Shown here in pieces: positions 1 to 11,400 of a stretch of DNA of 64,000 bases (the stretch's first letter is position 1; each line of letters begins with the position of its first letter). Origin of the DNA: Lethocerus indicus (Eukaryota > Arthropoda > Insecta > Hemiptera > Belostomatidae). The stretch lies in assembly GCA_019843655.1 (NCBI GenBank), contig JACDQD010000105.1, positions 4,836,001 to 4,900,000 of the forward strand, read 5' to 3'. Made by a program: the position numbers and the translations under genes. The notes beneath the pieces were generated by a model. It ran no database searches, was not told the origin of the DNA, and worked only from the letters and a program-made list of their open reading frames with translations.

Positions 1-244
1 AAGTGGCTGAAGTCAGTCCCGATCCGCCGTGTTACGAAACGGGGTATGACCCGTTAGAAATGAATAGTGCAAATGTGAACAATAAAAAACCGTAATTGCC
101 AGGTAATAAGGATTCCTTTCGATAATGGCTTTCCGACCCAACGTAGGAAATTACATTTCATCATTCTATTCACGTTTTTGTTTCTGTTTGTGCAACCATT
201 AATGCGATTCGGGCGGTCTTCAATTTTTCAGGTCTTTCCTTGCA

Positions 245-305
<61 letters not shown>

Positions 306-2220
306 CACTAAAACTACCATTCTGGACGGTTCTTTGACTTCAAGTGATGTTAGTCTATTATTATGTAAAAATAATTCTAAATTTTCTATTTTTTAAGGTC
401 AGCAAGTAATATCAGCATTTTATTGAATAAATTTATAATAAGTATATATTTCATTTGGTATTACTTTCTGCATTACAAGCAAGTGCATCGATTAGTTTGC
501 CTGTTTCTAAATTAAACCGCATAGTTGTTCTTCATCATCAGTAGCATTCCGATAGAAATATTAGGAATGTATTTTTAGCCCTATCCTGCAACCAAAGAAA
601 TATCTAAAATTTATAATTATCATTACAAAGCAGGCTCGTGTGTTCAAAACCTCATCTGATTGAAATCTCGAAGACTTACAATCTTATTATCGAGCGATTG
701 GTATATAATAGATCGATCCTGAAGCCGTTGAAATAAATAACTATTCTAAGAGCTCATTTCAGAAAGGTTGTTACATTTTATTGAGGATTTTGTACGGGGA
801 TCATCAAGTTCCGGTTTGATAATCTCTGGTTCTCGAAGTGTAAAATATTTCTATGCCGACCTCCCATCGCAATATTCAATTAGGCTCTTGTCCTCACGTA
901 CTGGACTACTTATAATATTACTCATCGCGAGAACCTAATTGCTATACAGAGCGTAGTTATGGTCCGGGGTACCGCGCATTTATTAATATAATTTAAGTCG
1001 AACCGTTGGTTTCAGTTGCCAATATTATTTTACTGCTCCCGTTACTATAACTTTCTCAAACAGTACTTTCATAAACAGTTTCGCGCTGAATTCATTACAG
1101 CCTACGCAGGCCTAGAGTGCGCCTTTGCGGTAATTTTATTTTAAAGCACTTTTGATGCGAAGGTCTTTTACTTAATTGAACTTGACTTAACATTAAACTA
1201 CAATTAAGAAACTCTGAGTTACAAGTCGTTGGCACTTTCCATTACAGAAAAAAGTGTTCTCTCAAGATTCGTATCATTAACCTGTTTGCCCTGCTTGTAT
1301 ATGTTTGAACGAAGTATCCTTATACTGGCACCTGTTCAAAACTTCCAATGAAATCCGTTACTCCGTGTTATGATATTTTATAGCAGTGTTGCGGCAACTG
1401 CTACCGAATTATAATGGACCGCTTATCTTTTATAATGCTGTACAGTGTGCACAATTATAATACGTTTAAAAAGCTGCAGTGCAGGTAGGTTTAATAGCGC
1501 GCTCATGACAGTATTTTTGTCCTGTGTTGAGAGGAACACGAAAGGTAGGGTAAAAACCAGAATCTCCCCCGGTCTTCGGAGCATCGCCTGGTTTAACTCC
1601 GTGTGCCGATGAAACGGAAAACTGTCGGAGTACAGTTGGCCGGAACTGTGAGCAATTTGGAATTAACTGTGGATGTGCAATTGAGCGGAAGCAATATTTA
1701 CGATCTGGAAAGTGCGTGGGGGCCGGTGAAAAATCGGTTCCAGTGCCAAGATTCGGCCGGCTGTTTGGCGAGCGGCTCGTTACCGGCTCGGATGCGCACG
1801 CTGTCCACTCACCGCCTCCAATTTCAATAATTCTAAAAGGACATTTACGGCCTTTCGTTCCGTTCTATATTCCGTTGTCAGTTTTGGCTTTCCGAATCAG
1901 TATTCCTATTGCGATTGGAAAGAAGGAGAAAGCGTTTCTTATTACAATAGGCGTTATTTTCGATTTTCACTTAAGAGGAATGTATTAACTTATACTGCAA
2001 AGTTTATTATTTGATTAAGGGACAATAATAATTTAGTGTTATATGTTATTGTTAAAATTATGGTCCAAGTAACAAGGAAAACAGTGCAGTACCATTTTTA
2101 TACATTTGTTTTTGTACTCGAGTCTTAGGTTTATACGAGATAATAAAGTATCTTGGATGGTAGAAGAAATAAATCATTAAACGATGTTTTCCTGAGGGGA
2201 GTGTGTACATTATAAATCAC
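1..2220. other. AT-rich non-coding stretch with one GC-richer block
   Basis: No gene is recognised. Most of the stretch is AT-rich. A GC-richer, CpG-containing block lies near 1550-1830, where two overlapping + strand open frames of 75 and 90 codons cross. Neither has a recognisable domain, and their overlap in different frames argues against coding. A donor-like CAG|GTAGGT lies at about 1485 with no convincing acceptor upstream. Near 38-55 is a small 6-bp hairpin (AACGGG/CCCGTT), within chance expectation. Confidence 0.6.
247..304. repeat. (TA)29 microsatellite
   Basis: An uninterrupted TA dinucleotide run of 58 bp. An open frame reading through it gives a poly-(Ile-Tyr) peptide that is an artefact of the repeat. 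It is the longest of four such arrays in the window. Confidence 0.97.
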
Positions 2221-2250
2221 GCGTAAAATCCTTGGCCCATTGAAGGCGTC

Positions 2251-2297
2251 GTGGAGGATTAAGGGGGCGATGGCTGAAAAAGATGTCCCTCCTCCAC
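2251..2297. repeat. Short inverted repeat (hairpin)
   Basis: GTGGAGGA at 2251-2258 is exactly complementary to TCCTCCAC at 2290-2297. GGG and CCC just inside can extend the stem by 3 bp past a 4-nt bulge. Loop about 25 nt. An 8-bp arm pair at this spacing is expected by chance many times in 64 kb, so function is not implied. Confidence 0.6.
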
Positions 2298-2520
2298 AGC
2301 AAGTGATGAGGCTAGGAAAAGTTTATGAACGAGGACTAGACAGTATCGTCAACTGTTCGCTATATGGATCAACTGAGTTTATTTTTTTTGTCTTTTCCTA
2401 ATAGAACAATCAAGGCAGCGGAATACAATACATAGCACCGTTCACCTAAGGCACTTAACTGGTAGAATAGGGAAATTATTTATTATTCAATTCATGATTG
2501 TCATAATACAAGGAATCTAT

Positions 2521-2546
2521 ATAAAGCATCATGATAAAGCATCATC
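2521..2546 (+). repeat. 13-bp tandem duplication
   Basis: Two adjacent copies of ATAAAGCATCATg/c, differing only in the last base. A simple two-copy duplication in AT-rich DNA. Confidence 0.85.
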
Positions 2547-2578
2547 TACAAAACACATAATTTACTTGGATTAACCCT

Positions 2579-2639
2579 CAACTAGAAAAATAATGAATTT
2601 ACTTCAATTAAATCAAGAAATTAAGTAAATGAGTAGTTG
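2579..2639. repeat. Nested inverted repeat
   Basis: CAACTA (2579-2584) pairs with TAGTTG (2634-2639), and ATTTACTT (2597-2604) pairs with AAGTAAAT (2623-2630). This gives 14 paired bases in two blocks with an asymmetric internal loop. The inner part is AT-rich with TAAT-like cores. Structure potential is seen; function is unknown. Confidence 0.55.
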
Positions 2640-2781
2640 GAAATTTAAAAAAATGTTGAAATCGTATCTGCAACCGTTAACATAGTTTATACTAAGCTGG
2701 TTTTGTGAGGGAGCGTCTCCGCCGGTCCATTTGCCACCTCAACTGTTGTCGCAACCTCCGAAAGAACTCCATCGTTGAAAA

Positions 2782-2841
2782 CCGCTTCACCTTGGCGGCG
2801 CTCTTGTACCTCTTTTTTTTCATTTAACGAGGTGAAAGCGG
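2782..2841. repeat. Imperfect inverted repeat, 11 bp arms
   Basis: CCGCTTCACCT at 2782-2792 matches the complement of AGGTGAAAGCGG at 2830-2841 with one bulged base; the loop is about 37 nt and includes a T-run. It could form a hairpin in RNA or single-stranded DNA. Confidence 0.55.
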
Positions 2842-3060
2842 AAAGGGGCAGGTGTGACCAAGTTCAATCGTTCTACCGTGTAATCAGAAACTTATTCCGT
2901 AGAACTTATTACTTTTTCGATATACTCACGAAGGCTACTTGGATTTATCAGTAGGCTAAAGTTTCGACACAAAACTGGAGAGGTCTTCTGGCAGAAAAAG
3001 TTCCCGTTTCCTTATACATCGTTTGGGCCATTAGGAAACCATTATTACAAATTCAATATT

Positions 3061-4660
3061 GAGTTGAGACGTTATCCTGTATCACTTTTGCATTGGTTTA
3101 TTAGTCATTATATATTTTCTAATTTATCTATCATTCATGCTGACTTCCTTAAATGCTCCAACGTTAGATCAATCCTTAAGTGTTTCCTATTTCTATTTTT
3201 TCGTGTTTCTAAACTTCATCGCAATTTGACTGCATACTCTGCTTCCAACGTAATGAACGTAGAATCATTTCAACAAGAACTATTGAGGATGCTATTTACT
3301 CTCGAGACGTTCTTCGTTGTGTCTCCTCTCGCTTGTTCCGACTATGCTTGGCCAGTTTCAGGTTTTCACTTTCCTCGATAGCATTCCGTTAGGTGTGAGC
3401 GACTGGTTATTGCCAACGTAATTCTACCGGCGATGACGATAACCGAAACCGGTCGCGTGTGAGAAAGAAACAGAGGAGAAATCACACATTACAGTATGTA
3501 TAACATTGCAAGAAGGTACAACACCTTTCTTTCGCGATTTTATTTCGAATTTCTGTCGGTATTCTGCAGAAAAAAGAGCTGCGACATAACAAAAAAAGGG
3601 CAGCCGCCGAAGGAACGGTCGCGTATGAGATTTATTTTGCGGCGGAAATTGGACTCGGTGACGGTCAATTGCAGCGGAGGGTGGGTACCGCGTGTCGAGT
3701 TATAACTGTGCACCGTCGTGGAGCTGTTCTGGGTTTCGTTAGCGGCGTGGAGCGGAGAATAGAAGCGAGCAGGAGAGCGGACCGCTATAGAGTCGTGGTC
3801 GCCGGGTTCTATAGACAGAAAGAAAGTGTCATGTGAACGGGGCCATGAGTGTGTGTTCAGGAGGGAGGGGGAGGGGGACGTGCTCTTTGTGGCCGGCCCC
3901 GGACAATACAGTAATTGCCCCCCGGGCCCCTCTACCCACGGATCAATGCCCAACGTCCAGGAGTCACGTGGCCAGGACTCTCGGCCTCCCATTAGTTTTC
4001 GGCCCCCTCGCTAGTTTAATTACCGCCCCTTGCCCAGCCTGCCAGCGCTGTTCCATTCTAATCCGAGCCCCAGGATGGCCGTCGTCCACTCGACAAGAAA
4101 TACCTAAACCCTGTGGGGGGAGTGAAGGACGAAATAGTTTCCTCAACACCGGGCCAATTTAGCGTTAACATAATCTACACTACAGAGTACTGCATTTTAT
4201 AAATTAATGGGGCCAATGTTAACGTTGTGGCCTCAATTCGACACAGCATATTTCAAAATCAGTCATAGAGGTAAATTTGTTTTTAATGTCATTCTTGGGG
4301 TTAGCGTGGTTTTGAACATCATTACTCTTTTCTCGATTTTTTGTCTCCACATTTCTATCACCGGTGTAGAGAGGTACTCAAGAAATGAGTCATCACTCTA
4401 AATTTATTACTTATTTACAACAGGAATTGCCATTGTCAACAATAACAACAATGTTGAGCAACATTAACCTTAATGGCAGTATTAACATTAATTGGCGTTT
4501 TTATACAGTTACAACTTAGAATTGGTATGAAAAGTTCTTATGAAGTACTTTTATCTTCGTTTTAACAGTAATAGTTCCAATAATTTTAATTCGCTAAATA
4601 ATAATAATTACAAGAGCGTAAACTCAAGGAACACTAATTCCCTCCCCCCCTTTACAGGGA
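3061..4660. other. Stretch with GC-rich block 3640-4170, no gene recognised
   Basis: The block at 3640-4170 is rich in C and G runs, including AGGGAGGGGGAGGGGG near 3862-3880. A minus-strand frame of 150 codons (3540-3992) and + frames of 62 and 109 codons all overlap here. Mutual overlap on both strands, low-complexity composition and absence of domains argue that they are by-products of high GC. On the minus strand, a strong acceptor-like tract with CTGCAG lies near 3560-3585. Confidence 0.55.
3426..3453 (+). repeat. CCGAAAC-type small motif, copy A
   Basis: Outer arms ACCGG and CCGGT enclose GATGACGAT followed by AACCGAAA. The arrangement resembles copies near 45.7 and 54.4 kb (GAAGAY-GG ... 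CCGAAACC between short complementary arms). It may be a remnant of one dispersed element, but this copy is the most diverged and could be chance. Confidence 0.3.
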
Positions 4661-6120
4661 CCGGTATTCACTTTACAGCTTAGTGGAAACCGAAGTTACT
4701 TCGCGTTTCCTGTTAAGGAAGCCGAGAGTTAAGATTGCTGTTGCGGATTACCGCCCTGTGGTTAATTATTGATCAGCGCGCTAATTTCCGGATGCCGTTG
4801 GCAATTTGAGGGGCTAAACTGGAGGGGAGTGGAAGGGGGAAGGAGATTTCCAGCGTAATATCGGGAGGGAGTGCCCAAGAAAAATTTGAAGGGAAATGCA
4901 AATATAAGGAGGAAGTAATGTTGTTTTACAACGAATACAACTAAATCGTAATATGTTATTCAGCGCATTTAATTATCTGAAATGTTAAAATTTACGATAT
5001 TAAAGCGCTCGGCAGAAATGAAACGAGGGAATGTAATTAATTTGAGGGCCCATTTTATGCCCCGCTTTGATTGCAGTGAGTTTAAAGCTTAATATTCAAT
5101 TTGATTTCAAATATGCGCGCGATAAGTGTTATGTAAATACAATATATATGTTTATTAATGCGGTTATAATATACTAGTAGATTGTAATGCTCGTGCGAGT
5201 TGGTTTAATTTAGCGCATAACCAAATTAATTATATGGAAAATGCCTTCAATAACGCGCTCAGGAAATATTGCCTTTGCCAGTGGATATATTTGAATGTCT
5301 GAGGCGGAGACGGGCGGGTCCCGTTTGTGTTGTTCGAGAGGCGGGTAGGGTGCCAACGGGAAATGTACACGAAATAAGGCCCCCGCTTTCCCAGTGGTAG
5401 TGCCTCTTAGGCCCCCGCTTTTTCGCCGGAATGGGGCTCGATTTCCACTCGAACGGAGAACGGAATTGGAGGACGTCCCAGTCGGCTGGGAGGAAGTGTT
5501 CTTAATGCCTTTCGAATGAGTCCGATTCAACGGTTATGGCTGTAGAAGCTTGGATGAGCCAGAAGCGTAGGACAGTTCAACCGTGCTCGCTTTGTAGTTT
5601 TATTGAAATAATTATTAATATTACTATACCTTTGGTCCTATACTAAGTTTTAGTTTTTCTTTTTGTAACCTTTAGTAATTTAAATAATGATTAATCTTCA
5701 TTTGACCGTGGCTGTGAGTTTCTAATAAACTTTTTCGATAAGCTACGCTCACTTCTACTGTTAGTTTGTTTAGGGCCCTATGTATATTGTCGTGAATAAA
5801 CCAAGATCCCGTTTTTATTACGTGAAGGAATTTCTTTTGTGATCTAATTTTTGAGTCGGACATGTTTGAACTCTCAATTTTACGCCTGGATGTGAACATT
5901 GGTCTCATTTCCAGACAATGATTCATAATTTTGTATTTCCTTTTACAACACCAACAATTATTATACGACAATTTACATATATAGCGTAAAATAAATTAAG
6001 AAAACATTTGTTGAGAAGAAATAGAGAACTTGAGTCACTACAACCTTAGGTACTAGTAACGGAATGGGATATCTAGTCTATAAAAGTGCACGGCGTTTGA
6101 GAACAGAATTTGCCTTAAAC
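4661..6120. other. Non-coding stretch with a 3' splice-site-like motif at its left edge
   Basis: The acceptor-like motif at 4635-4657 is followed by a frame open for about 37 codons (4659-4769) ending in TGA, with no donor and no recognised similarity. A GC-richer patch lies at 5280-5520 and contains a 13-bp direct repeat. Minus-strand frames of 106 (5210-5530) and 99 codons (5672-5971) show no domain. The remainder is AT-rich. Confidence 0.5.
5377..5421 (+). repeat. 13-bp direct repeat, 32-bp period
   Basis: AGGCCCCCGCTTT occurs at 5377-5389 and again at 5409-5421. The sequence between copies is unlike the sequence after the second, so it is either an old tandem duplication or two similar sites. 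Confidence 0.7.
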
Positions 6121-7500
6121 GTGGACTAGCTGACAGCTGTCAGTCGTAGACGAATGCCAGTATCTCTGCTGACGCTCCGTTGCCGTAGCCAGCAGGGAAG
6201 CACGAGAGGTGATTTAGCCCGCAGTATATATCGTATATCGGATAAATCGAATTCAATATAAAGGAAAGTCGCTTATACGCGTTGAATTCTACCTTCTCTA
6301 CATATTGCACGAGTCGGCGCTTCAATAAAGCCCCCGGGGTAAGGATAGATTCTTCTTCGCGCGGGCGGCGATAGTCGGGCGGCATGATGCAATTTTCCGT
6401 TTTCAATTTTCTCCATACCCAATATGAAATTCTTTTGCCGTTTCGAAAGATTTATTTATAATTCGAATTCCTAAAACCGCCCTCATCCGTTGTGTCGGAG
6501 TTTAAAGACGGGCGTACGATAAGGAATGGAACGCGCTTTTTCTACGCGCTCCTTTATGAAATGCGAAGCGACCGCGTCGAGGACGAGTGATAAGCATCGA
6601 CCCGAATACAGTGAGGAACCGTTTCGTTAGGCATTTTATTGCCGCGAAAGTTCCTCTCAGAATGACAACGTTTGTCCAACGATTGGTGGGTTTCTCCTCT
6701 ATCTCCCTCTCGAGTCTTGTGAAATCGTAGTAATGATAGCCAATGTCTGAGGCCCTTTAGCGGGACCGACGTTAGGCATTATTTACGATTTGAAGTGTAC
6801 ATAACAGTTCTGCGACCTGCATTCTTCTTTTTCTCGTTGAAATGTCGAAATTTCGACCCATTTAAATTACCTTTATAATCCCCAGTCCTCACAGTATCTA
6901 ACCATATATCCGTATTTAATCTTAGCAAATATGCAGTTATATCACAAGTAAATTCAAGAGTATTTAGCTACAGATTTTTGTTTAACTGTTGTTTACTTGC
7001 CAATACAGATTCAATTCGATGCAACCAAATATTGATATAACCAGTAAAATTATGGAATTAATGTATCTCAATGAATCCTCAATGCCCAATCCCATATTGT
7101 ATCATAATATTTTCTAACATTGCGTCGTATCCTGTGGAGGATAATCTTTTCTCGAGAAAAGTTTATAAGGAGTTCATGCCGATAATTAACTGAGCGCTGT
7201 TACAATAAAAGAAAAGTTTTTGACGAAACACGGGGGTTCAATTTGTTCATCGTGTTTTTTATTCTAAAAAAATATAAATATAACCTAAAAAAACAGAATG
7301 CAAAAAATTCACTTTCACTGTTACGGGCCTCGGTTAGTTGATAATGCCGCAACCGAGAAATTTGAATTGCTCTAAGTGGTAATATCTCGTACTAAATTGA
7401 TACTGCCGTACTAAGCGATCTAAATGTTGACAAATCGATTCACTTGTTGAACTTACTCTTTCCTATTTTGGTATCGGGGATACCTGCTCCGCTTTTAGGT
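6121..7500. other. Non-coding stretch carrying a MEIS/TGIF-type palindrome
   Basis: Holds the 14-bp palindrome at 6130-6143. A minus-strand frame of 88 codons (6140-6406) has no recognisable domain. The 6480-6800 part is CpG-rich and the rest AT-rich. No repeats of note. Confidence 0.5.
6130..6143. promoter_or_regulatory. Candidate MEIS/TGIF (Hth-type) dimer site
   Basis: CTGACAGCTGTCAG is a perfect 14-bp palindrome. It contains TGACAG and its complement CTGTCA back to back around a CAGCTG E-box. TALE homeodomain proteins of the MEIS and TGIF groups (insect Homothorax and Achintya/Vismay) are known to prefer TGACAG half-sites and the TGACAGCTGTCA dimer. One exact 12-mer in 64 kb is far above chance for this specific word. 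Binding here is inferred, and bHLH proteins could use the central E-box instead. Confidence 0.45.
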
Positions 7501-8330
7501 TTTAATAGACCCGGCTGTGCCCGGGTTTAATGCTTTCAATTTCCTTTCAGCGTTGGCTACGATGTTGCAATGTGTGACAGAACAGAAATTGAGGAAAGTT
7601 TTTAACGTGTCCACTTTTTTTTTATTTTCAGAAGGGGAAAGGGGACCTCGACAAGTCGGCGGAAGAGCGGTTGGTGAGTACAAGTTTGAATTATTTACTT
7701 ATTAAAGGGAATTACGCTTAGGATCTGGTCTCGAAATTGAACTGGTACACGACCATGTAATCTTGCGTCTAGTCCGAGTGCGAGTTGTGTCTGCGTAGCT
7801 TAGTGTCTGCTGTGTGCCGTGTAGATATCGTAGACTGCGTAGGTAGAAGTTTGAGGCATGTCGTTTTGCCGGAACTTGTGTGTCCTGTGTCTTGACTGTG
7901 TGCTTATTCTTGCTGTAGAAAAGCAGTTGTTCAATTGTTTTAATTTTTTCTATGTACAGTCGGCTGATGATTCTAGGCGCTTCCATTGCAGGGCAAGGCG
8001 ACGCAGACATCCCTCGTAACGCAATGCCACCGATGCTTCGCGTCGACTCTCAGCCGAGCGTTCGTTATCGGTACGTCCGAGATTTCACATTCGGCGGTCG
8101 TTTCATTTCATATTTTTTTCCATTTATGACTCTTGTAATCGGCCCGATTAGGAACTAAACTGCTAGGCGAAGTTTCGAGAGCTGTGGTAAAAGTGAAAAC
8201 CGGTAGAAAGCGATAACTAATTCAGCCTCAAGGCAGGGTGAAATGCCCATTAGGGTCGGCTTATGCCGGCGTTTTTACAGCCTCAGACTAAGTTTCGGCG
8301 GACGATGCCTACGGTTTCTATCGATTAATA
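7501..8330. other. Neighbourhood of a candidate microexon
   Basis: Contains the candidate microexon at 7632-7673, described separately. Further along is a second, weaker exon-like segment (7992-8070). It is preceded by a poor pyrimidine tract ending TTGCAG and followed by GTACGT, is 79 nt long, and is open in the frame that follows frame 0 of the microexon. No protein similarity is recognised. A minus-strand frame of 102 codons (7702-8010) has no domain. Confidence 0.4.
7632..7673 (+). CDS. Candidate 42-nt microexon, host gene unknown
   Basis: Seen: an acceptor with a long T-rich tract ending ATTTTCAG (AG at 7630-7631), 42 nt of clearly higher GC than its flanks, then the donor G|GTGAGTA (GT at 7674-7675). 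The length is a multiple of three, so inclusion would keep the frame. All three frames are open; frame 0 gives KGKGDLDKSAEERL, a charged peptide of the kind common in regulated microexons. No frame was recognised as a known protein. Frame-preserving microexons are typical of neuronal and muscle genes, but that is only context. Pairs of good splice motifs also arise by chance a few times per strand in this much DNA, so this remains a candidate. If real, the flanks are introns of a + strand gene. Confidence 0.28.
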
Positions 8331-10260
8331 AAAAAAATCTGTAAACAAAATTTGTATTTTACGCCCAAGAACAATACTCTGAGCAGAAAATCCTGTCATC
8401 ACGTAGAGTGAAGGAGCAGCTGTTACTACTACGTTCTTCCTGTGACAAAATCATTGTTTCTCGGAAATTCGAAAGACCTACCTAATACGCTATTATATTC
8501 TCTTATCCTGTATCGTTATCTTATATAACATGATAGTCTATATTATATCCTAGAACAAGAAAACTTGGAGATATAAAAACAAGATTCTTTTTCTCTTCAT
8601 CATCTTGGGGTGACGTTTTTATTCGTCACGAAGCTACACCAGTATTTGTTTGTAGTCCACATGATTGTCACTATCGCGAGAATAGCGTCCGGATGGTATA
8701 TATGGCGCAACTGATAATATTCACCAAACACTTATAAATAATTTGAACATTTTTTTTAATATCTATCCTACCGCGTAGTCACTACAGATTTTCATTGCTT
8801 AATATCGTCGTAGGACCGTACTCAGAAGTCTTACAGGACAGGTAAAGGGGTTAAAATCAGGTGGTAAGGAAGAGTAGGAGGCCATTAGTGGAAAAATATT
8901 AAGAATCCCTTGTCTGGCGAAATCGTTAAGAGCTGTATTGTATTCGAGATGAATAGGAGTTTAATCACCTGGATCTTTGCTGCATTAAGCCAGCACTTGA
9001 AAGGCTGGACGGCCGGAATGAGTCTACGTTCCCTAATTTATTATTAAATACCTTCTTCATTTCTAAAATGTTGTTCGTCAGTTATTATATTTAATAGGAA
9101 AATTATTTCTAAGCAACCGAATACATTTATACATGCCGCGATATTGATAATTTTTCTTGAAAAATGTGATATAAATGAAAATGAATGAACATAATCTCAA
9201 TAAAACTCCCGACGATGACTTAATTTCCCTGAATGTTGTCCATTACGCATGTTGAATGCTTAGTTCATTTTTTTCCGATTGAATTTGACAAATGGTGCCT
9301 GCCCTTGTATGTAATCTCAACATTAAATATTGTTTCCAACGCGCCGTCATTCTCTCTATATTTGGAGAATATAAAGGCCAAACACCATTACAGCTTTTAG
9401 CGTCACGGAGGTCTACCGCGGATTGCCTTGGCTACTTCCGTTTCCTGTGTCTAAGCTTTGAAATTATACATTCATCTTGATGTTTATTGCATCGCAAGTA
9501 TAAATCCGACGCTGTATTAATGAATTTCTATATACGATAACTTACCTCTCATTGACTTTTGTAAGGTTTCATCGCATTATAAATTAACACGGGCGAAGTC
9601 TCTCGGAGTTCAAATTCTGCTTTTTAAGTGCTTCTAAAGGATTTGTACTTATAAGGTTTTCTCGGCCCTTTTAAACCCAACTTAACCTTTAGACTGCGCT
9701 TAGCCATCTTTCCTTTTATGAGATAGTTCAAAGCGACGGTTTTCAGGAGACGATTTTCAGTTTCATTAGCTTCGGTTCGCGTCATCAGTCCGAGATAAGC
9801 TGGCTTTATGCGACCAGGGGCGTTCGTGTAGAAAATCATGGCCGAGGTCGTAAGGTAAACGGCGGTTATTTAAAATTCATTGGCTTAAAACCGTAATGGC
9901 TTATAACACTTATTACTACGTGTCCGATTAGGTTTATAAATAATAGCTCCTCACAGATGGGACAGTGGGTCCCCCGTTCCTAGACAATGCTGTAGTCTAT
10001 AATCAATTATTTTCACAGAATGCGTCAATATTTGAATGATGTTAACTAGTTTCTGTTAATAGAACTGTTCGTGCAAGAAATAATTCTGACTTAAACACTT
10101 ACAACACTAAAATACCAGAGTTAAACTATACACATTCATTTTGTGTTTGTTTGAACTACAGTCAATCAAAGTCATTAATCTTAAATAGTAAAAAATACAA
10201 TATTTCCCTCAGGTAGTTAAACTCGAGGATAATTATCCAGTAAATACGTCAGTAGTCATG
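8331..10260. other. AT-rich non-coding stretch
   Basis: No repeat or exon-like pair stands out. Small open frames (62 codons + at 9292, 71 codons - at 9624-9839) lack recognisable features. The second is lysine- and arginine-rich but has no conserved motif that I can name. Confidence 0.6.
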
Positions 10261-11400
10261 CTATTAGAAATGGAAAAGTGGAGGCTATCATGCGACACGG
10301 CATTATGACAGGTGGTGAGCGAATGCCCGGCCTATAAACGTCCGCATTCCACGCTCAGGTTTAAGCCTCCTCCGGAACGCGCCGGATGATTTATCGATAA
10401 CAGCGAATAGGGAGACGCTAATCGGGGGAAATCTTGCGCGAGTCAGGTGGAGCGGTGGCGCAAAAAAACGTAAACGAATAGGCGGAGAAGAACTGAACGC
10501 GGGCCGCGGGTCTTTTTGCCGGACGGCGTAACAGCGTAAGTAACGGGAGCTCTTCCTCCGCGTAAAAATCCGGTTTCCGCCAAGTTCACGGCGACACGGA
10601 AGACCCGTCCGTTTACAGCCGGATGAACAACAAACCGAGTCGAACGTCTCCGCCCTGGACAAGTCCAGTCCCAGAACGGAAGACCGTCTGTCATCGCCAA
10701 TTAACAGTCCCAGAAACCCCCCGGCCCCTTATCTCGAGCGACGCTCATATGAAGTCTCCGAAATACAAAGTCAGGTATCGACGCTCGTATATCAGGCGCT
10801 TCACGGTCCATAAAATGTCACCGCCCAGATAAGAGAGAGAACGACAGATCGGGCCGGGTTTAGCGCGCCCCCTTCCGCACTAAAAGCCGTGATAGTATCG
10901 TCCAACAGTTTTATCCGATCGACTGGCTTACACGACGATTATATGAGGCGGTTTAGGCACTTTACCGATAGGAGAAATCTGTTAACTCGAACTGCATTTT
11001 CCACCCTACTTAATTATGCCGGTATTTCTCGGGGCCTAAATCTTTAGGGAGAGATCGAAACCGACGATTTAGGCAAATAAAACCGTCAATTTTCTCGAAG
11101 CCGGTCTAGCAAAAGACCAAACCAGCGAGAGGAGGCGAAAGATGGAGGAGACTGCGGTATTCCGCATGGCAGGTATTCCAAAGTAACAATTAAGCTGTAA
11201 GTAATGACATAAATGTCTCAGCGTGTTGCCTGCCGTCGGAATACCCTGAAGAACACGAACTGGCAGCCCAGACGCCCAAACTAACCGACGAATTATCCGA
11301 AGATGGGGAGAAATTCCGCAAGCTGTTCTCAGTAAACTGGCATTCTCTAGCCACTTACCCCCAAAACCCCACTGGCGTAAAATAACCCCCTCGGGGAGAG
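10261..11400. other. GC-rich, CpG-rich block
   Basis: A block of about 1 kb with dense CpGs, strongest at 10300-10870. Overlapping open frames on both strands (119 and 85 codons minus, 69 plus) follow from composition; none has a domain. It includes ATGATTTAT at 10386-10394, the near-palindrome CTGGACAAGTCCAG at 10655-10668, and a hairpin-linked 16-mer at 11113-11128. A GTAAGT donor-like motif at about 10535 lacks a credible acceptor. The block could be a conserved non-coding element; conservation cannot be tested here. Confidence 0.5.
11103..11128 (+). repeat. Hairpin with shared 16-mer, copy 1
   Basis: GGTCT (11103-11107) and AGACC (11114-11118) form a short stem. The right arm runs into AAGACCAAACCAGCGA (11113-11128), which is repeated exactly at 36564-36579, again as the right side of a GGTCT/AGACC hairpin. 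A 16-mer match alone is near chance level for this window; the shared hairpin context is what makes it worth recording. Confidence 0.4.

Larger units (their letters stand above)
2221..3060. other. Non-coding stretch with several short inverted repeats
   Basis: No open frame of note. The segment holds three short inverted repeats (2251-2297, 2579-2639, 2782-2841) and a 13-bp tandem duplication (2521-2546), listed separately. A minus-strand ATGATTTAT lies just outside at 2169-2177. Between 2700 and 2860 composition rises in GC and ends in a T-run at about 2812-2820. Confidence 0.55.

Noticed and set aside
3540..3992. 150-codon minus-strand frame
   Set aside because: Overlaps plus-strand frames in a GC-rich block; Ser/Pro/His-rich low complexity, no domain.
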